Origin: Agaricus subrufescens
Lineage: Eukaryota > Basidiomycota > Agaricomycetes > Agaricales > Agaricaceae
Assembly (NCBI GenBank): GCA_029945375.1
Contig: CM057057.1
Span: forward strand, 3,658,001-3,722,000
Length of the DNA: 64,000 bases
Direction: 5' to 3'
Below, one piece after another: positions 12,701 through 24,575 of the stretch (position 1 is the first letter of the stretch; every line of letters begins with the position of its first letter). Below the pieces are notes generated by a model. It worked only from the letters and a program-made list of their open reading frames with translations, was not told the DNA's origin and did not search any database. The position numbers and the translations under genes were made by a program.

Positions 12701-13175
12701 CACGGTTGGCCTTGTAGACCGCTTCGATACTACGGAACATGGTATCGAGATCATAAGGAGGGAGATTATTCCTGGACCAAGCAGCAGCCACTTTCTGGTG
12801 TCGAGGTAAATTATGGAGCAGAGCGGGACAGAGGCTAGCTTACACGGATGACTCCCGTTAACTGGTCAACATACTGCTTCTCCGTGTCGATAAGATCGAT
12901 GAGAGGGTTAGACTTTTTGGGCTTTTGATCTGAAGCGGAAGGAGAGGAAGGAGAATTTGGGATAGTATGGATGAGAGACGCTAGGAGGGCGAAAGAGCTT
13001 AGAGAAAGGGTAGGACGAATGAGGAGAGTAGGCACCTGGATCGGGAGCAGGAGACTAGAGAAAGTGAGTACAGGCGCGCAAAAGATAAAATAGGAAGAAC
13101 CTTGGGAGGCAGAAATTCGTCCGTGGCTGGCGAAGGGAGAGGAGGGAGTCGATGGTCGAGAGGCAGACCGTTCAT
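9741..13175 (-). CDS. Rho guanine nucleotide exchange factor (DH-PH) with Pro/His repeats and C-terminal PH-like domain
   Basis: Exon 1 (13101-13175) encodes MNGLPLDHRLPPLPSP... and splices to VPTLLIRPTLSL across 13036-13100. A DH domain follows (LIDTEKQYVDQLTGVIR, DLDTMFRSIEAVYKANRGLY, IWEPVQSNPKLAPALQAF). A PH domain follows (FTREVQFSTNAVMRF, HIFILSDLFLLCD, GNALQVAIMRKEFLTIEF). Then come about 350 residues of Pro-rich sequence, and a last domain (KCKVFLQQQHAQWKSLGSGKLKL... IYMIQLRNE) that resembles a RanBD/PH-like fold. DH-PH proteins activate Rho-type GTPases at the membrane; RAC1 lies 15 kb away, but linkage does not show it is the substrate. The PH region needs acceptor AATCTTCAG, not the earlier TTACAG, to stay in frame. 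Confidence 0.8.
10520..10800 (-). repeat. Tandem Pro/His coding repeat in the Rho GEF
   Basis: About a dozen degenerate 21-24-nt units encode PPPHPMGPPPHQMSP-like heptads/octads on the minus strand (GPPPH/SPPPH). Neighbouring units differ mainly by G/S and M/T swaps, which suggests recent slippage expansion. On the plus strand the same DNA gives false Gly/Cys/Trp-rich open frames. Confidence 0.85.
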
Positions 13176-13252
13176 GAGGAGAGAGAGAAATCCCAAGTCA
13201 CGTACGAGTGACAAGGCCAGTGACATTCCACGTGCGCGTCTCGCTCCATACC

Positions 13253-14120
13253 ATGTCCAACCCTCCAACACTCAGCTACAACGTTCGATGGATGACCCAA
13301 ACGTTCACCAGCCGTGCCCAAGTGGAGAACCTGCTTGGCCCAGAGGAAGCCTCTGGTGCCGTCAGCAGCCATGACTATCAGGCCGCCATCTCTTTCTTAC
13401 CGGGATTCCACCGCTATTACGGTGTCCGTATCTTCCAGCCCGCCCATCGCGCCCCTACTTACTCGTTCGGCCTAGTTACTCCTATCTTCGGCCACTCTTG
13501 CTGCAGTATACATATTCAAAAGACCTTCATGGACTCGGATGCGCTTTTGGGGTATCGCCACCGGCACCTCCTTTAGTTCTCTCGCTCTCGGCAATGCCTT
13601 GACTCTTAAATCCCATTTCGACTTCGTCCGCTCCCTCAATAACCCAGCAGGCTTTGCGGGTGCAATTGATCGCATTCAGAAGCAAAGTGGAATCGAAATA
13701 CCTCGCGGCCCTGTGATCCAACGAAAATATGCTATCGAAGAAGGGTCACACGGAAATGTGGAACAAAATCAAGGTCTTTGCAGTGAAGCCCGGTAGCCTC
13801 CCCATCTTAACCCGTTTTATCTAGATTCCGTGTCCCCGGAACCCGAACCCCAGCAACAGCAACAGCAAATGACGCCCATCCAACAAGGGCGCTCTCCGAG
13901 CAAGTGGGATCAAATTCGAGCTTCGAACAACGCTGCTTCCCCATCATCAACATGGGATACACTCCGTCAAAAGCATGAGAAACCACAATCTCAGAAATCC
14001 CAGGGTGACTCCCCAAAGGGGAACGGAAACGCTCTGGATGGTCAAACTCTCGACCAAGCGCAGTTCGACGCTCTTTTAGAAAAGGAACGGAATCTAGGAT
14101 CTCAAAATCCACGTGAATAA
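13253..14120 (+). CDS. Small predicted membrane protein with Q-rich C-terminus (unknown function)
   Basis: Three exons (13253-13423, 13476-13773, 13825-14120) sum to 765 nt (254 aa). An apparent frameshift at about 13424 is a 52-nt intron whose removal creates a hydrophobic segment (LLLSSATLAAVYIF, about residues 58-71). A second weak hydrophobic stretch (RFWGIATGTSFSSLALGNAL) follows. After residue 155 the protein is polar, with a Gln run and repeated SKWDQIR/STWDTLRQ motifs. I do not recognise the family; the hydrophobic pair with short polar loops would fit an organellar membrane protein, which is inference. Its ATG lies 77 bp from the divergent Rho GEF ATG. Confidence 0.7.
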
Positions 14121-14305
14121 TATGCATAAACTTTCGATACAGATTCGCTTGTAAATTAGGAAATACATCATACACAAGCCAGAACCGCAACAACACCAAA
14201 CCCAAAGGGGGCTCGAGGGCACAACAGAGCAGAACAAGAAAACAAGATAGTAGACGGTGACTATAGCCTGAACCATCCACGGTATCAGTGAGAACAAATT
14301 ATGTT

Positions 14306-17126
14306 TTATTGCTGAGAGAAATGCGAGGTAGACCGCAAGTCCGATTCAACACCAAGTGTCGACGAAGCGTTTGATGTTGTGATGTTTCCTGCTGGCCAGA
14401 TGGGGGTCGTCCTATTCTGCTGCAAATGAGATGCTGGGTTGAGTATGTGCTTCGAATGGTACACTTACAGGCAATAATGGTGCCTGGACACCAGACACCT
14501 CATTCGGAGACCGCTGGCTCATAGCGTCTTTCTCGAAGAGAGAATGGTGAGAAAAGGGATAAAGCGGTACACCAACCTGTAACGGCTGTTTCTGTCCTGT
14601 TAGGCGGACTATCTCACGCATAAGGCCCTGCAGGAGCCGCTCTTGTCGTGCTATTAAGCCATCATTAGCTCGACGACAGACGTGACACCTGAATGCATAC
14701 CGCCAACCGGAGATCGCTGACCATATTCCATCATCGCAAACCTGTCAGACACGACGTCAGCCATGCCAAATTATATTAAATATCACGACGCACCTGAGTA
14801 CATTAATTTCGCCCCAGACAGTCGATTCTCGTTCACTGTCATTGATTTCGATGAAATATTTACATAATTGAACCTGAACTACTGCGGCAAGATACCAGCA
14901 AATCTGGGAAGCCATGTCATTCATTTGATTATGGTAGAAATAACAGAAAACATACCGTTACAAAAGGATGCAACCTCGTAATGTCAAGAGATGTCGCGGT
15001 CAATGCATAATATGCACTTAAAATAGCTCTCGCCGCCATAATGCACCTAGCAGTGGACAAGTTATTTGGATCCGTGAAGTCGACATACGGATTGTGGAGT
15101 GTGATTGCAGCACTGTGAGATTCCAGCTCAACACAGGAATTACCAAAGATATCAGGAAACGTACGCGTGCGGGATGATATGAACCATATATAGATCTGTA
15201 TCTAGACTGCTCTCCTCCGACGCATCGGTCAGTCCAGTATTATTTTTGTACGGTTGAGGTAGATTCTCCAAGAAACTGTGACAGACCAATGCGTCCAAGT
15301 CATTGAACCCTTCTAAGAAAAACGGATTCTGATTCTTGCTGGGCGCTGTTGGTGCACGCAGATTACCGCGGACATTGTAATCCGTAACCCTCCCGAACAG
15401 CATGACTGCCTTGATGAACAGCAGAAAAGAGTCGGTGTACTGTGGCGGATGACGGATAAAGATATCCGAATTGGAGAGATCTTGAGGGTTGCTGGGGATA
15501 GCAAGCTGAAAGAGATCGCTTAGTATGGCCAACAATGACAAGGATAGTAGACCTGTGACACTAGAAAATTCTCACCTCTGACTCAAAGTCCACGGTTCTC
15601 AGGGGAAGCTCTGTTCCCAGATCCCTTTCATCAACTGCGTGTATCCAGCCACCAACAGAAGCAATGCGATCAAAAACAATAGTCATCCACCAAGTCCGTC
15701 GTCTTGATTCTAAGTCTCGAAGGTCTTTTGGTGGTGCTAGGTAGGCACCCGGAGAATTGTTTCCATGGGTTGAGAATGTTCCAGGGTAATTGAGGCGAAG
15801 AGGTATAGCAACACGAGTCTGAAACGCTGCAAAGATCCAAACTTCTACCCAACGACCTTCCTGATAAAAGTACCATGAGAGTAAAATACAAGCCTGCATA
15901 ACAGAGAAAATGTCTTCTCCACTAGCCATTGTCTTATCAATGTACTGTCGAGTTTTACTAGCATGAAACTCGGCAAACTGGTCCCGGCGGGTGCCATCAG
16001 GCATCGTTACAACATTCTGCGGCGACCAACGCGACGCTGCCGCGCACTAGTCAAACTCAGCGAGAATCACCTAAACCAGAATAAGGTCTTACTATTGCAT
16101 GCAGAATGGCAGAGTGAGGGAATCCCGGGTCTCTCGGCGACAAGCGCATCGAGGCCAGAAATGATGGCCGATGGAGCACTCTCGACCCACAAGGATCACA
16201 CCGAAAAAAAACATCAACACTACAGAGCTTAGTGAAACATTTGGCATACGGAGAGTGGAGAGCTCACTAGTGGTTTAATGTGTTAGGATCGGGTAAGTCA
16301 GGGTTCCACCCCGAAAACAACAGATCCATGAACGGGTCGGCCGAAGACTTGGCAGCGGTCGTTAGCTCTGGACTCCTGCTGTCGCTGCGACCAGCTTGGT
16401 GGGGGCTGTCTGGCTCTATCAAATTCATCATAGTAATCGATGGCTGGTGAAGGCTGACTCCGCTTGTACTAGAGGTAGGTCGGGTGAGTGACGAATGTTG
16501 AGAGATAGGTGAAGTTGAAGGAAGGTGTGAATGATGTTGGTTTGGAGTGATAGACCGTGATAATGCCTGTTCCTTCTCAAAAAGTTGATTTTTGAGGCGA
16601 GCTATAGACCATAAATAAGTGTTCAAACATGCCGGAGACTACTCACAAACTTCATCTTCGAGCTGGCGTATTTTCTCGATTGGGTCAGCATCTGGAGCGA
16701 GCGATAGTCCCTCCACCGGATCATAGGAGCACTGTGGCTCCGTTGGATGTCTAGAACGATAGATGAGGACCTAGTTCCCCAGGATTAAGGCCATGACCTA
16801 CGCATATCCAATAGGCGCTGGTACGCTAACCAGCGCCTGCCATTGTCTACGGCCTCCGATTCAGTGCCATTATGATATCGAAGCCGTGCACAGACTTACT
16901 TCACACAAGTACCACAATGTGGGCGGGCAGCATCACATTTCTACCATAACACTTTGTTCACCGGCCGTTGATTGCGAATAGGTAACGTACCAGCTTCCGT
17001 TTCCGACAAGACCGGCACGCCTGAGTAAAGGGGCATTCAGTGTGTCGTCCATAATTCCTATGCTGCGCATCCCACCTGGTTCCGCCGGAGCGTATGTCTC
17101 GAAGAAGTCGTGGCTACTTTGGGCAT
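14306..17126 (-). CDS. Zn2Cys6 transcription factor with fungal middle homology region (copy 1)
   Basis: The start ATG at 17126 gives MPKVATTSSRHTLRRNQ. Tiny exons then spell the zinc cluster: ACRSCRKRKL, KCDAARPHCGTCVK, and the sixth Cys in PQCSYDP after a 20-residue loop. A coiled segment (IEKIRQLEDEV) and a Ser-rich linker follow, then the motif DLLFSGWNPDLPDPNTLNHL, and the fungal_trans region (QACILLSWYFYQEGRWVEVW, RRRTWWMTIVFDRIASVGGW). The last exon ends STSHFSQQ with TAA at 14306-14308. Such proteins are nuclear, bind CGG-containing half-sites, and usually control metabolic genes. It resembles the second factor at 21568-24575 in the zinc-cluster exon layout and in the WxPDLPxPxxLxHL motif. 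Target genes cannot be inferred. Confidence 0.82.
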
Positions 17127-17791
17127 ATTCAGCGGGAGGCTTGTGGATTCAGGAGTGTCAATTCGGTGCTACTACCCCTAGCCTTCAACGGGTCAATAGA
17201 GGATAGTTTCCGAGTCTGGGTATCGGAAGTACAGGTAGAGTTAATTGTGAATGGGTGAACAAGCGAGTAGGAAGGCAGTGAACAAGAACCTGGAGGGGTG
17301 AAGAGACAGGTTAGGGCGCGCACTCCTGACAGTGATCTTCCGTATAAGTATAACACATCATGTCATGATCACAAACATACAAATTCATCAAAAAAATTCT
17401 AAGATCTGAATGCGAACCGCATCAGTCCACCAAACGCTACGCTTCTTCCTCGTACGTCAAGCTGATTCCGAAGACTCCACAGACCTACTCAATCACCTCT
17501 TGAGATCTAAGGAACAGGATATTGATGGTAACAGCTAATTTTTTGTTCAGTGTGTAACATTTCGTATTAATCGCACAGTGGGGTCAACCTATGATACTCT
17601 AGCAAGATACCTCTTCCTGTTGAGAACAGCGTTCCACCAGACGGTGACTGATTCTTTTGGCCCTTTCATCCGAAAAGTATGCAGATAGTTATTGTTCAGC
17701 TCCCAGCACCATCTCATAGCGACATACGATGTTGAAATTAACTCAGGACCTAGATGGCGTACTTCAGCAAACATGATAGTTTAACAAAGGG
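17127..17791. other. Intergenic region without a supported gene
   Basis: Only short open frames occur. The longest, on the minus strand (17589-17774, 61 codons, starting MFAEVRHLG), has no recognisable domain and lies just downstream of the YjbQ-family stop codon. It may be 3' UTR of that gene, with the promoter of the zinc-cluster factor below it. Confidence 0.4.
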
Positions 17792-18608
17792 CTACAGCCC
17801 AACGCACAAAATGGTTGCAACTATCCGCCGCGAATGGGGCATGTGCCTGAACTCTGTCAAGTAAATTCCTGTTAGAATAAATGGGCGGAATTTAATGATC
17901 GTATGATCTGAAGAGATTGACCGCGCCACAGACCTTGCCAGGTCCCCAAATTCATTCGACCATTGGTGATGGGAATAGAGATAGATGTCCCGACAAGGGT
18001 AGTTTTCGTATGCGAGACACTCAAGGTAGGTCAGAGTCCGTAATCACATCGCGCTAACATCCACTCACGAATCACTTTGTTACATCCAAGTTAGTTAATG
18101 TATTAGGGTAGAAAACTTGTCACTTACTCAGGGCCTTCATCGGTATGCAGCCAATCAAGAGACTCAGGAACAATGTTGTCTAGAGCCATGTTCATATCTG
18201 TGTATTCGACATAGGGTAAGATCTGATGTCAAGCGGTCATATATAAGATAGTACCTTTCCTGACATCTGCTCGGATTGGCTGAAATCAATTGTCGAGGTA
18301 CAAGCGAGTACAAGTGAGAGCATACCAGGATCATAATTCTCATTAATGGTCAGGGCGGCTGATGTGTGCTGACTGTGAATAAGTTGATCTATGCTCTAAA
18401 TATGAATTTTAAGACGCCAAACTTACATGAAAAGGAAAAGCATGCCGACCTAAGTGAGCGCATTAGTCTCAACGTAATGTATGGTTGGGGCGGTGACACC
18501 GACTTGAACATCGTTCAGACCATCTTGAATCTGCGAAGCAATTTCATTGGTGACCAGATGGCACCCCTTAGATCTTCGAGAGAGACTGAACGTTTTTTGC
18601 CAGCCCAT
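17792..18608 (-). CDS. YjbQ/UPF0047 family protein, eight exons including 6-nt and 15-nt microexons
   Basis: Eight exons (18504-18608, 18427-18449, 18326-18372, 18255-18269, 18128-18197, 18069-18074, 17934-18019, 17792-17868) sum to 429 nt, giving 142 aa, close to the size of bacterial YjbQ. The spliced protein is collinear with the family: [81 protein letters not shown]. YjbQ proteins are small trimeric proteins linked by rescue and in-vitro work to a thiamin-phosphate synthase side activity; their true role is unsettled. No ordinary open frame reveals this gene because the exons are so short. The start ATG fits the family's N-terminus. All seven introns are GT-AG. Confidence 0.9.
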
Positions 18609-18861
18609 ACTGTTGGAAATTGCGGGATTGACAGTCGATGTTATTAGAACGAGTCTGTTACATTTACTATGAAGCGTCATTAATACCTTCATAGTGAGTC
18701 ATGTGATATATCTCCAACACATAACAGCCAAAGCGAAAGCACTGGAGTACGACAGTGGAGTGTAAGAATGGCCTAACTAAGGAGATTATCTACAGTACTT
18801 CTGATTCATAGGCACAGAAGCTGGACTACACTATGTCGGGAGTACACTATGCAAAAGATTT

Positions 18862-19953
18862 TCACTCATCACCCACATATCGACGAACCCTCTCAGTACC
18901 ACCCCGATTGCCAGGAACATTTCGATTGCGGCAGTGATTGGCATAGTGTCCTTTTTCGCCGCACTGGGGCAGAGATGTGAGAACCTCGGGGAAAAGCGTT
19001 CCGAAAATGTATATACCTTGAAGCACGTCACTTCGTTTGGGTCTCTTCTTTGGGGCATCTGGACAGGACCGTTAGCTCCTGCGGCAAGATTACCAGGAGC
19101 TCTATCTAGGTCCGCATATCTAGCGAAACCAGGCGGTGGTGGACCGAGCTCGCGCGTGGAAAGTGCGGGTGGAGGCTCGTAAGCACTAGGCAAAGGGAGG
19201 TTGGGCTTCGGACTAATTTTGTGGTTTCAACAGTGATTGTAAATTAGTACAGACAAAATCACGTACTGTCCGCGTGGACATTCTGGACCCATGGGGCAAA
19301 ATCCAGTCAAGTAGAGCTGACACGCTACCTTTCGAACGTGCTTTCGTGGGCATGTAGGACCTTGCACAGGTCTAAGATGAGAAAGTAGTCGCAATCGAAA
19401 AACGAAGCTGGTCACCTAATTTGCAAAAACCACGGTTATAGTCTGGACACTCAATCTTACGTTCCTTTGGATGAGCATAAAGACACTCGTCGCCCGCGGA
19501 ACAATAGCCGTATTTTGCGAACCAGTAGCATTCAGGCATACGCCGGAGATTATACTCGTGGAGAAATTCACAAGCATCGCCCTTTTTGCAAAGACCACGT
19601 AGCCAGTGCTTGCACACCGTAGAGACTCGTTCTCTGTCACGCGGATGTGTCGGTAGAGGCTTTGGTGGTTGAAAGTTCTGGGCGGAAGGCGAGGTGTGAC
19701 GCAGTGGGCAATGGAGCGGACCAAGCGGGCATCCTGCAGGTGTTAGAAATAGCCTACAAATCTGGTCATCTTTGGGGGAGAAATGATTGAGTTGGTGTCA
19801 AGCATAGAGGTAAGGGAATGAGCTACCTTTGTCTAGTTTTATGCCAAGGTCAGTTTTGATATAGGATTCTGCAGGGAATGAATTTTGATGGAATTGAGGA
19901 TTGATTATATCTTTGAGGATAGATGGACCGACAAGTGGATTTGCGGTGGTCAT
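18862..19953 (-). CDS. YTH1: Yth1/CPSF30 mRNA cleavage and polyadenylation factor
   Basis: The start is MTTANPLVGPSILKDII. Tandem CCCH fingers follow: DDQICRLFLTPAGCPLG, CKHWLRGLCKKGDACEFLH, CYWFAKYGYCSAGDECLYAH, CPDYNRGFCKLG, and CQLYLTGFCPMGPECPRG. A proline-rich linker leads to a C-terminal CCHC zinc knuckle (CGEKGHYANHC), and the protein ends RRYVGDE with TGA at 18862-18864. CPSF30/Yth1 is the subunit that recognises the polyadenylation signal inside the nuclear cleavage/polyadenylation complex. Yeast Yth1 lacks the zinc knuckle, whereas metazoan CPSF30 has it, so this gene has the metazoan-like architecture. Upstream ATGs at about 20001-20010 are less likely starts. Confidence 0.9.
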
Positions 19954-20226
19954 AGTCAAAGTCAGGTTGCAAGTGCTTGGGTGCCGGATCAATTGTGTCA
20001 TCTTACTCATTCAAGAACTCTAAACATTACCGCGAGCCACCCACCTCCTCAAATAAGCTTGTTCAATATGGACATGCAAACCATTCATGCATGATGACTC
20101 GGACTATCACAATGAGATCACGTTTGGTACATAATTTTATCAGGTTATACTATCGTTACTGTTCTGCGAGTCTATAGGTAAACTATTCAATCTGTAGTGG
20201 CTGGTACCATTGAACAGATGTCTTCT

Positions 20227-21317
20227 TCACCATATCCCTATTAGATCCACCCTTCCTCCAGAAGACCTGATAGAAACAACTGCATCCTCAAGTAGTCGCG
20301 GCCAAGAATAGGGTGTTTGGATTGACCCAGAGCCTATGTTGTCCGTGGCACTGGCCAATTCAACAAAGTAGACGCTGCAGAACGGCAGTCCATCATCAGA
20401 AGGCCTGCGATCGATACGCTCGATACTCAAGCCTAAGGGAGCAAGATATTGTATCACATCCTTGTGGGAGTTTTCTGAGGGTGGTGCTAGTGAAATCCAT
20501 AGGCGCATCAAAGCTTTACACCTCGTCGTGGATAAGGAAGTCGGAAGTTGTGTGCTTCGTTCTCGAGCTACGATGTAGAACCTTGTAAAATTATCTAATG
20601 ACAGCAATGTTATTATCAGAAATGTCGAAGTCCGCAGAGGAACTGCTCACTACTGTCTTTCTGGATGCTCTCACGCAACACTTCCAAGCCATCGAAGATA
20701 TTTACGCAGACTTTAGAGCAAATAGCTGCATGGCTTCGAGGGCTGCTCAATAAGGTTTGTGCAGCGAATGCCGTGGAGGTCACCTTGACACGAGCAGCAT
20801 TCGGCAGGTGCGCATCCAGAAAATCCTGACACTGTCCAAGAGCCTACATGACATCAACATATTGAATAGGGTTAATCAATACCGACACACCTGCTCATGA
20901 CTCAGGACATATTCAATCTCATTCAACTGAACTCCTGGTCGAACTAAAAGACAATGTTGAATCGGGAGGGTTACCTCTCCTTTCACGAAACCACAATTTG
21001 CTCGTCGAAGCCGGTCATATGTCTCTATGACATTCCCAAATATCGTATTCTCTTGAGGCACGACTCCAACATGCACCGAGTCGTGAATGGCATGAAGCAC
21101 ATCTAGGGACAGACTGATGGGCTTGCAATTTACAATCAGCGCAGGAGTGATGTACCTGAGATTGTCTTTCGTTCCTCGTATTGTACTTTGTCACCAAAGA
21201 CTTTGTACGCCGCCTACGCGCACTGTCAGACGAGCTCGAACATGGTTTTGACCTTACCTCGTGCGTATAAGTTCCCAACGGGCCCAACACGGCTACTCCA
21301 ACCTCTTGCAAGGTCAT
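20227..21317 (-). CDS. PHA2: Prephenate dehydratase
   Basis: The enzyme converts prephenate to phenylpyruvate in phenylalanine biosynthesis in the cytosol. The spliced protein begins [45 protein letters not shown], with the substrate-binding segment [19 protein letters not shown] and the catalytic Thr-Arg-Phe motif in [11 protein letters not shown]. An ACT regulatory domain follows ([35 protein letters not shown]), where ERIDRRPS corresponds to the ESRP region that binds phenylalanine, so feedback inhibition is likely. The protein ends VDLIGIW then TGA. The [11 protein letters not shown] start and exon junctions at HE/AA and IS/DV fit the family closely. Confidence 0.9.
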
Positions 21318-21567
21318 GAAGTAAGTTATCAGTGGTTCATTGTATCGTGGGAAGTGCCAATGCAGGATTGTATCGTGTTTATAAATTCTTAGATTGAAAC
21401 GTTGACAAGGCACCTTAGAACACCAATGAGCGAGAGTGTGACCACGTTGGATATTGTAACAACAGGTAAGTAATGTTATAGGAAAGTACAAATGAGAGGT
21501 GCCCAAATGGACGTAGATAGGCAGTAATATCACTAGATATACAAGGAGTCAAGATAGCCGAAAAGAA

Positions 21568-24500
21568 CTACGCTGCAGGTTGAAAAGGCTCAGCGCCATG
21601 GGGATGCTCCTGGAAGCGAGTCTGTCCTGCCACACCATTATAACTGTTGTCTTGGACAAGAGTCTGCAATGAAGTTGGCGCTGTCGAACGCGGGAAGGCT
21701 CGCAAACTGGAGCTGAAGCGCTCTCCACAACGTTTCGCAACGAGATCTTCCAGCATCTTAGAGAAACGATATGCGAGCGGTATACGCTGCCCAAGTTTGA
21801 CGATTGCAGAGCTATGGAAAAAGATGAAGCTCTTACAGAAATATATTCTGAATATGCGACACTTACTACACGAATTCTAGCTCAGCCCACAGAGTTGCGA
21901 TTTGATCTTGTCCTTCCGCATCGATGGCGGCTTGCAGGAACCGAACTAATACGCGACCTGCGGTAAACCAAGCCAACTGGAGGACGCTGCAGGTGAGTGT
22001 GGTTCAGTGATTTGGCGTGAGTGGCTTACGGAGCAAAAAGAATCTAGGAGGGTGATATCATAACTTGTAGACCACACGTTGTATATCATGTCCAAAATGG
22101 CTCTTGCGGCTGTCAATATCTTGAGCGCGGAAATACATCCCGACTGGCGAACCTCGGCATGGGGATCATGGAGCACGATAGTAGCACTGGAAAGTAGAAA
22201 TTAGTTGGAGTGCGGTATAAGGGAGATGACATACACGTGGGGCATCAAAGAGGCAGTATACAATTGATTATCCACAACATTGTTGCTGATTGGGTTGCGG
22301 AGGTGACTTGGAAACGATGATCTGAATGATGAAGCGATATGATCCAGCTCGATGAAAGCAGACGATCCCCTGGGGTCATAACGTTCCGAGAGGTTATCAC
22401 CATGAAAACTAGTGACGGATGTATCACCAGCGTAATGACGAGCTCTAAAACGTGTATTGAAGACCTTAATCCGGGCTTATATGGGGATGAGAAAGAGTCA
22501 TGACGAGCACAACGAACTGCATCTTACATATTAGGATGGTCCCTTTAATATACAGGATGAAAGAGTCAATCTGGCCTTCGGGATGGGTGAGCAGTAGATC
22601 ACCCGCGTGGGCCCATTGTCTTTCCAGAGGTGTCACTAGTGTCTGGCGGTGGTGTCAGTAGTGATGCGACGGCTCAAGAGGAAGCGCTCAACTCCTTGCT
22701 CGAATTGGTCTCCGCGCACTGGTAAGAGTTGGGAGATATCTTGGTCATCAAGACATAAAGCCCATCCGTTTCCCATCCCGTGTTGGCGTTCTATCGCGTA
22801 CGCAAGCCAGAAAGCATTCCGTCTCATTTCGTCCTCTATCACTGTCCGAGCCGGAGCTATAATTGACAGTGGTCTGTCCGTGTTAGTGATAGAATGAAAT
22901 GGCGGGCACATGTTAAGGCCCAGTGGAATAGATAACCGCATACAGTATGCGGATGTTATGAAGACCTGCAAGTAAATTCGAGCCAGAAACATGTCAACAT
23001 GATTATCAAACGTACGTCGACCCATCTGCAAGTCCAAAACAAGGTGAACTAAGGAAGAAGTGATACGGAAATATAAGTACCTGCCATGTGACCAGTAAAA
23101 CCAAGTCAAAACAACAGTTGCTAAAAGTGCGTGAGTGGAATACTAGGAGGGGCGCAAAAAAATCACCGCTGACACTGGTAAACTTGGAATAGGTTTTCGC
23201 CTAAAATATTTAATCGATCTCCAATTTCGCGAGCATGGTTCGCCTGCTGCTCTGCGAAAGAGTCTAATCTGGGTTCCTTCAATCGATGTTTCTCAAGAAA
23301 AATTTCATCTACTGCAGTTAAAATGTGTGATCATACTGAATTAGTGCTGAGGTCTGACCTGGTGCGATCTTATCGAAGTCTGGAAGGGGGGGCGGCGTCA
23401 CTGCGGCTGTATATAGACTTCCGACAGCACATATCGCATGTAGCACTGCAGTACAAGGAAATTTAGGATGACTCGGTCCATAGGAGAGAGAGCTGATGAA
23501 ACTAGAGGCATGGAAGAGGCGATTCGCGTGGGGGTGAAAGGTAAAGAAAACATCAACCCTAAACTTTTATGAGTTTTCTATTAGGCTAAGGACGAGGCGT
23601 GACGGACTCACAGATGGCGCAGCAGTTCAGGACCAGGAAGATCCGGAGGCCAGTTAGGCCACATAACGTCCAGTCCGTAAGTGACAGAAGGTGTTGAAAG
23701 GTTATTGTCCGGGGACTGAACAGCGGCGAAAGTCTCGTGAGGCGGGGATTGGGTTAGGCTACGTGTGGTCCGTGATTCACTCGACGGATACGCGTTGAGT
23801 TGCTTCTGGGACACATTACTGACGGGAACCAATGATTGGGAAGTGTTGATAGCTTGGGTGTCATTCGAGGATGTAGCGTTCAGGATCGCCTGTTCCTTGC
23901 TCTCCTTCTGTCGAAGAAGTGTTTCCAATTCATCTGGGGGTTGAAGTGGGTTTTTACATTATATCGGTGCACAACGAGGACACACGTACTGATACGGTTT
24001 TCAAGTCTCTCATACTTGCTTTTCGGGCCTTCCGAAGGCATAACGTTGGTCTCAGCGACTGGTGATTTATTTAGCAACCTCAGAATGAACTCTTATAAGC
24101 CGAATGCGAACCTTCATCAAAGGTGCATTCTGGTTTGGGAGGTATGTTGGCACCAGGGGCGGCATGATTTAATTGGTGGGCATGCGAGCGAACACAGGTT
24201 GAACACGGTCTTTTGGCATCACTTGAGTAGATTAAGAATACAGCTAGACTCCGGAAATCAACCACACGCATACCATTTCTCGTGAACAAGTCAAAATGTG
24301 GGATATGAGAAGAGGACTAGATAGGACATACTAATTTCCTTCTGCGACACTACAAAATGAGATGTTTTGAGACAATGAGAAAGAAAAGAAGTAGTGTGAG
24401 TGCTGCATACCTGGTGGCAAGCCTGTATGAAATCAATTAACTGTACAAAGATGGAGAAGTTAAGAATGAGACAAACCTGGTTTCGCTTGAGCACATTTGG

Positions 24501-24575
24501 ATGGGTGGTGGGCGTTGCAAGGGGATCTGATGAGGAAGCAGAACGTTGAATAGACCCCTGAGATGCCTTGGGCAT
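21568..24575 (-). CDS. Zn2Cys6 transcription factor (copy 2), possibly disrupted in the zinc cluster
   Basis: The N-terminus is MPKASQGSIQRSASSSDPL, then very small exons: NVLKRNQ, ACHQ (12 nt), CRRRKL (18 nt), and an exon with DAKRPCSTCVRSHAHQLN and the sixth Cys in PECTFDE. A short coil (METLLRQKESKEQ), a Ser-rich linker, and WPNWPPDLPGPELLRHL follow, then the fungal_trans region (VFITSAYCMRLSIPLGLN, DEMRRNAFWLAYAIERQ). The last frame ends AEPFQPAA with TAG at 21568. The third cysteine lies at an exon junction that no canonical GT-AG splice restores: donor after AAATTA plus acceptor CTCAAG gives TGA at once. Either splicing is non-canonical, the assembly has an error, or the gene is broken. 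It is paralogous to the factor at 14306-17126. Confidence 0.72.

Noticed and set aside
13424..13475. Apparent frameshift in the small membrane protein
   Set aside because: A canonical 52-nt GT-AG intron restores the frame, and the exon sum is divisible by three.
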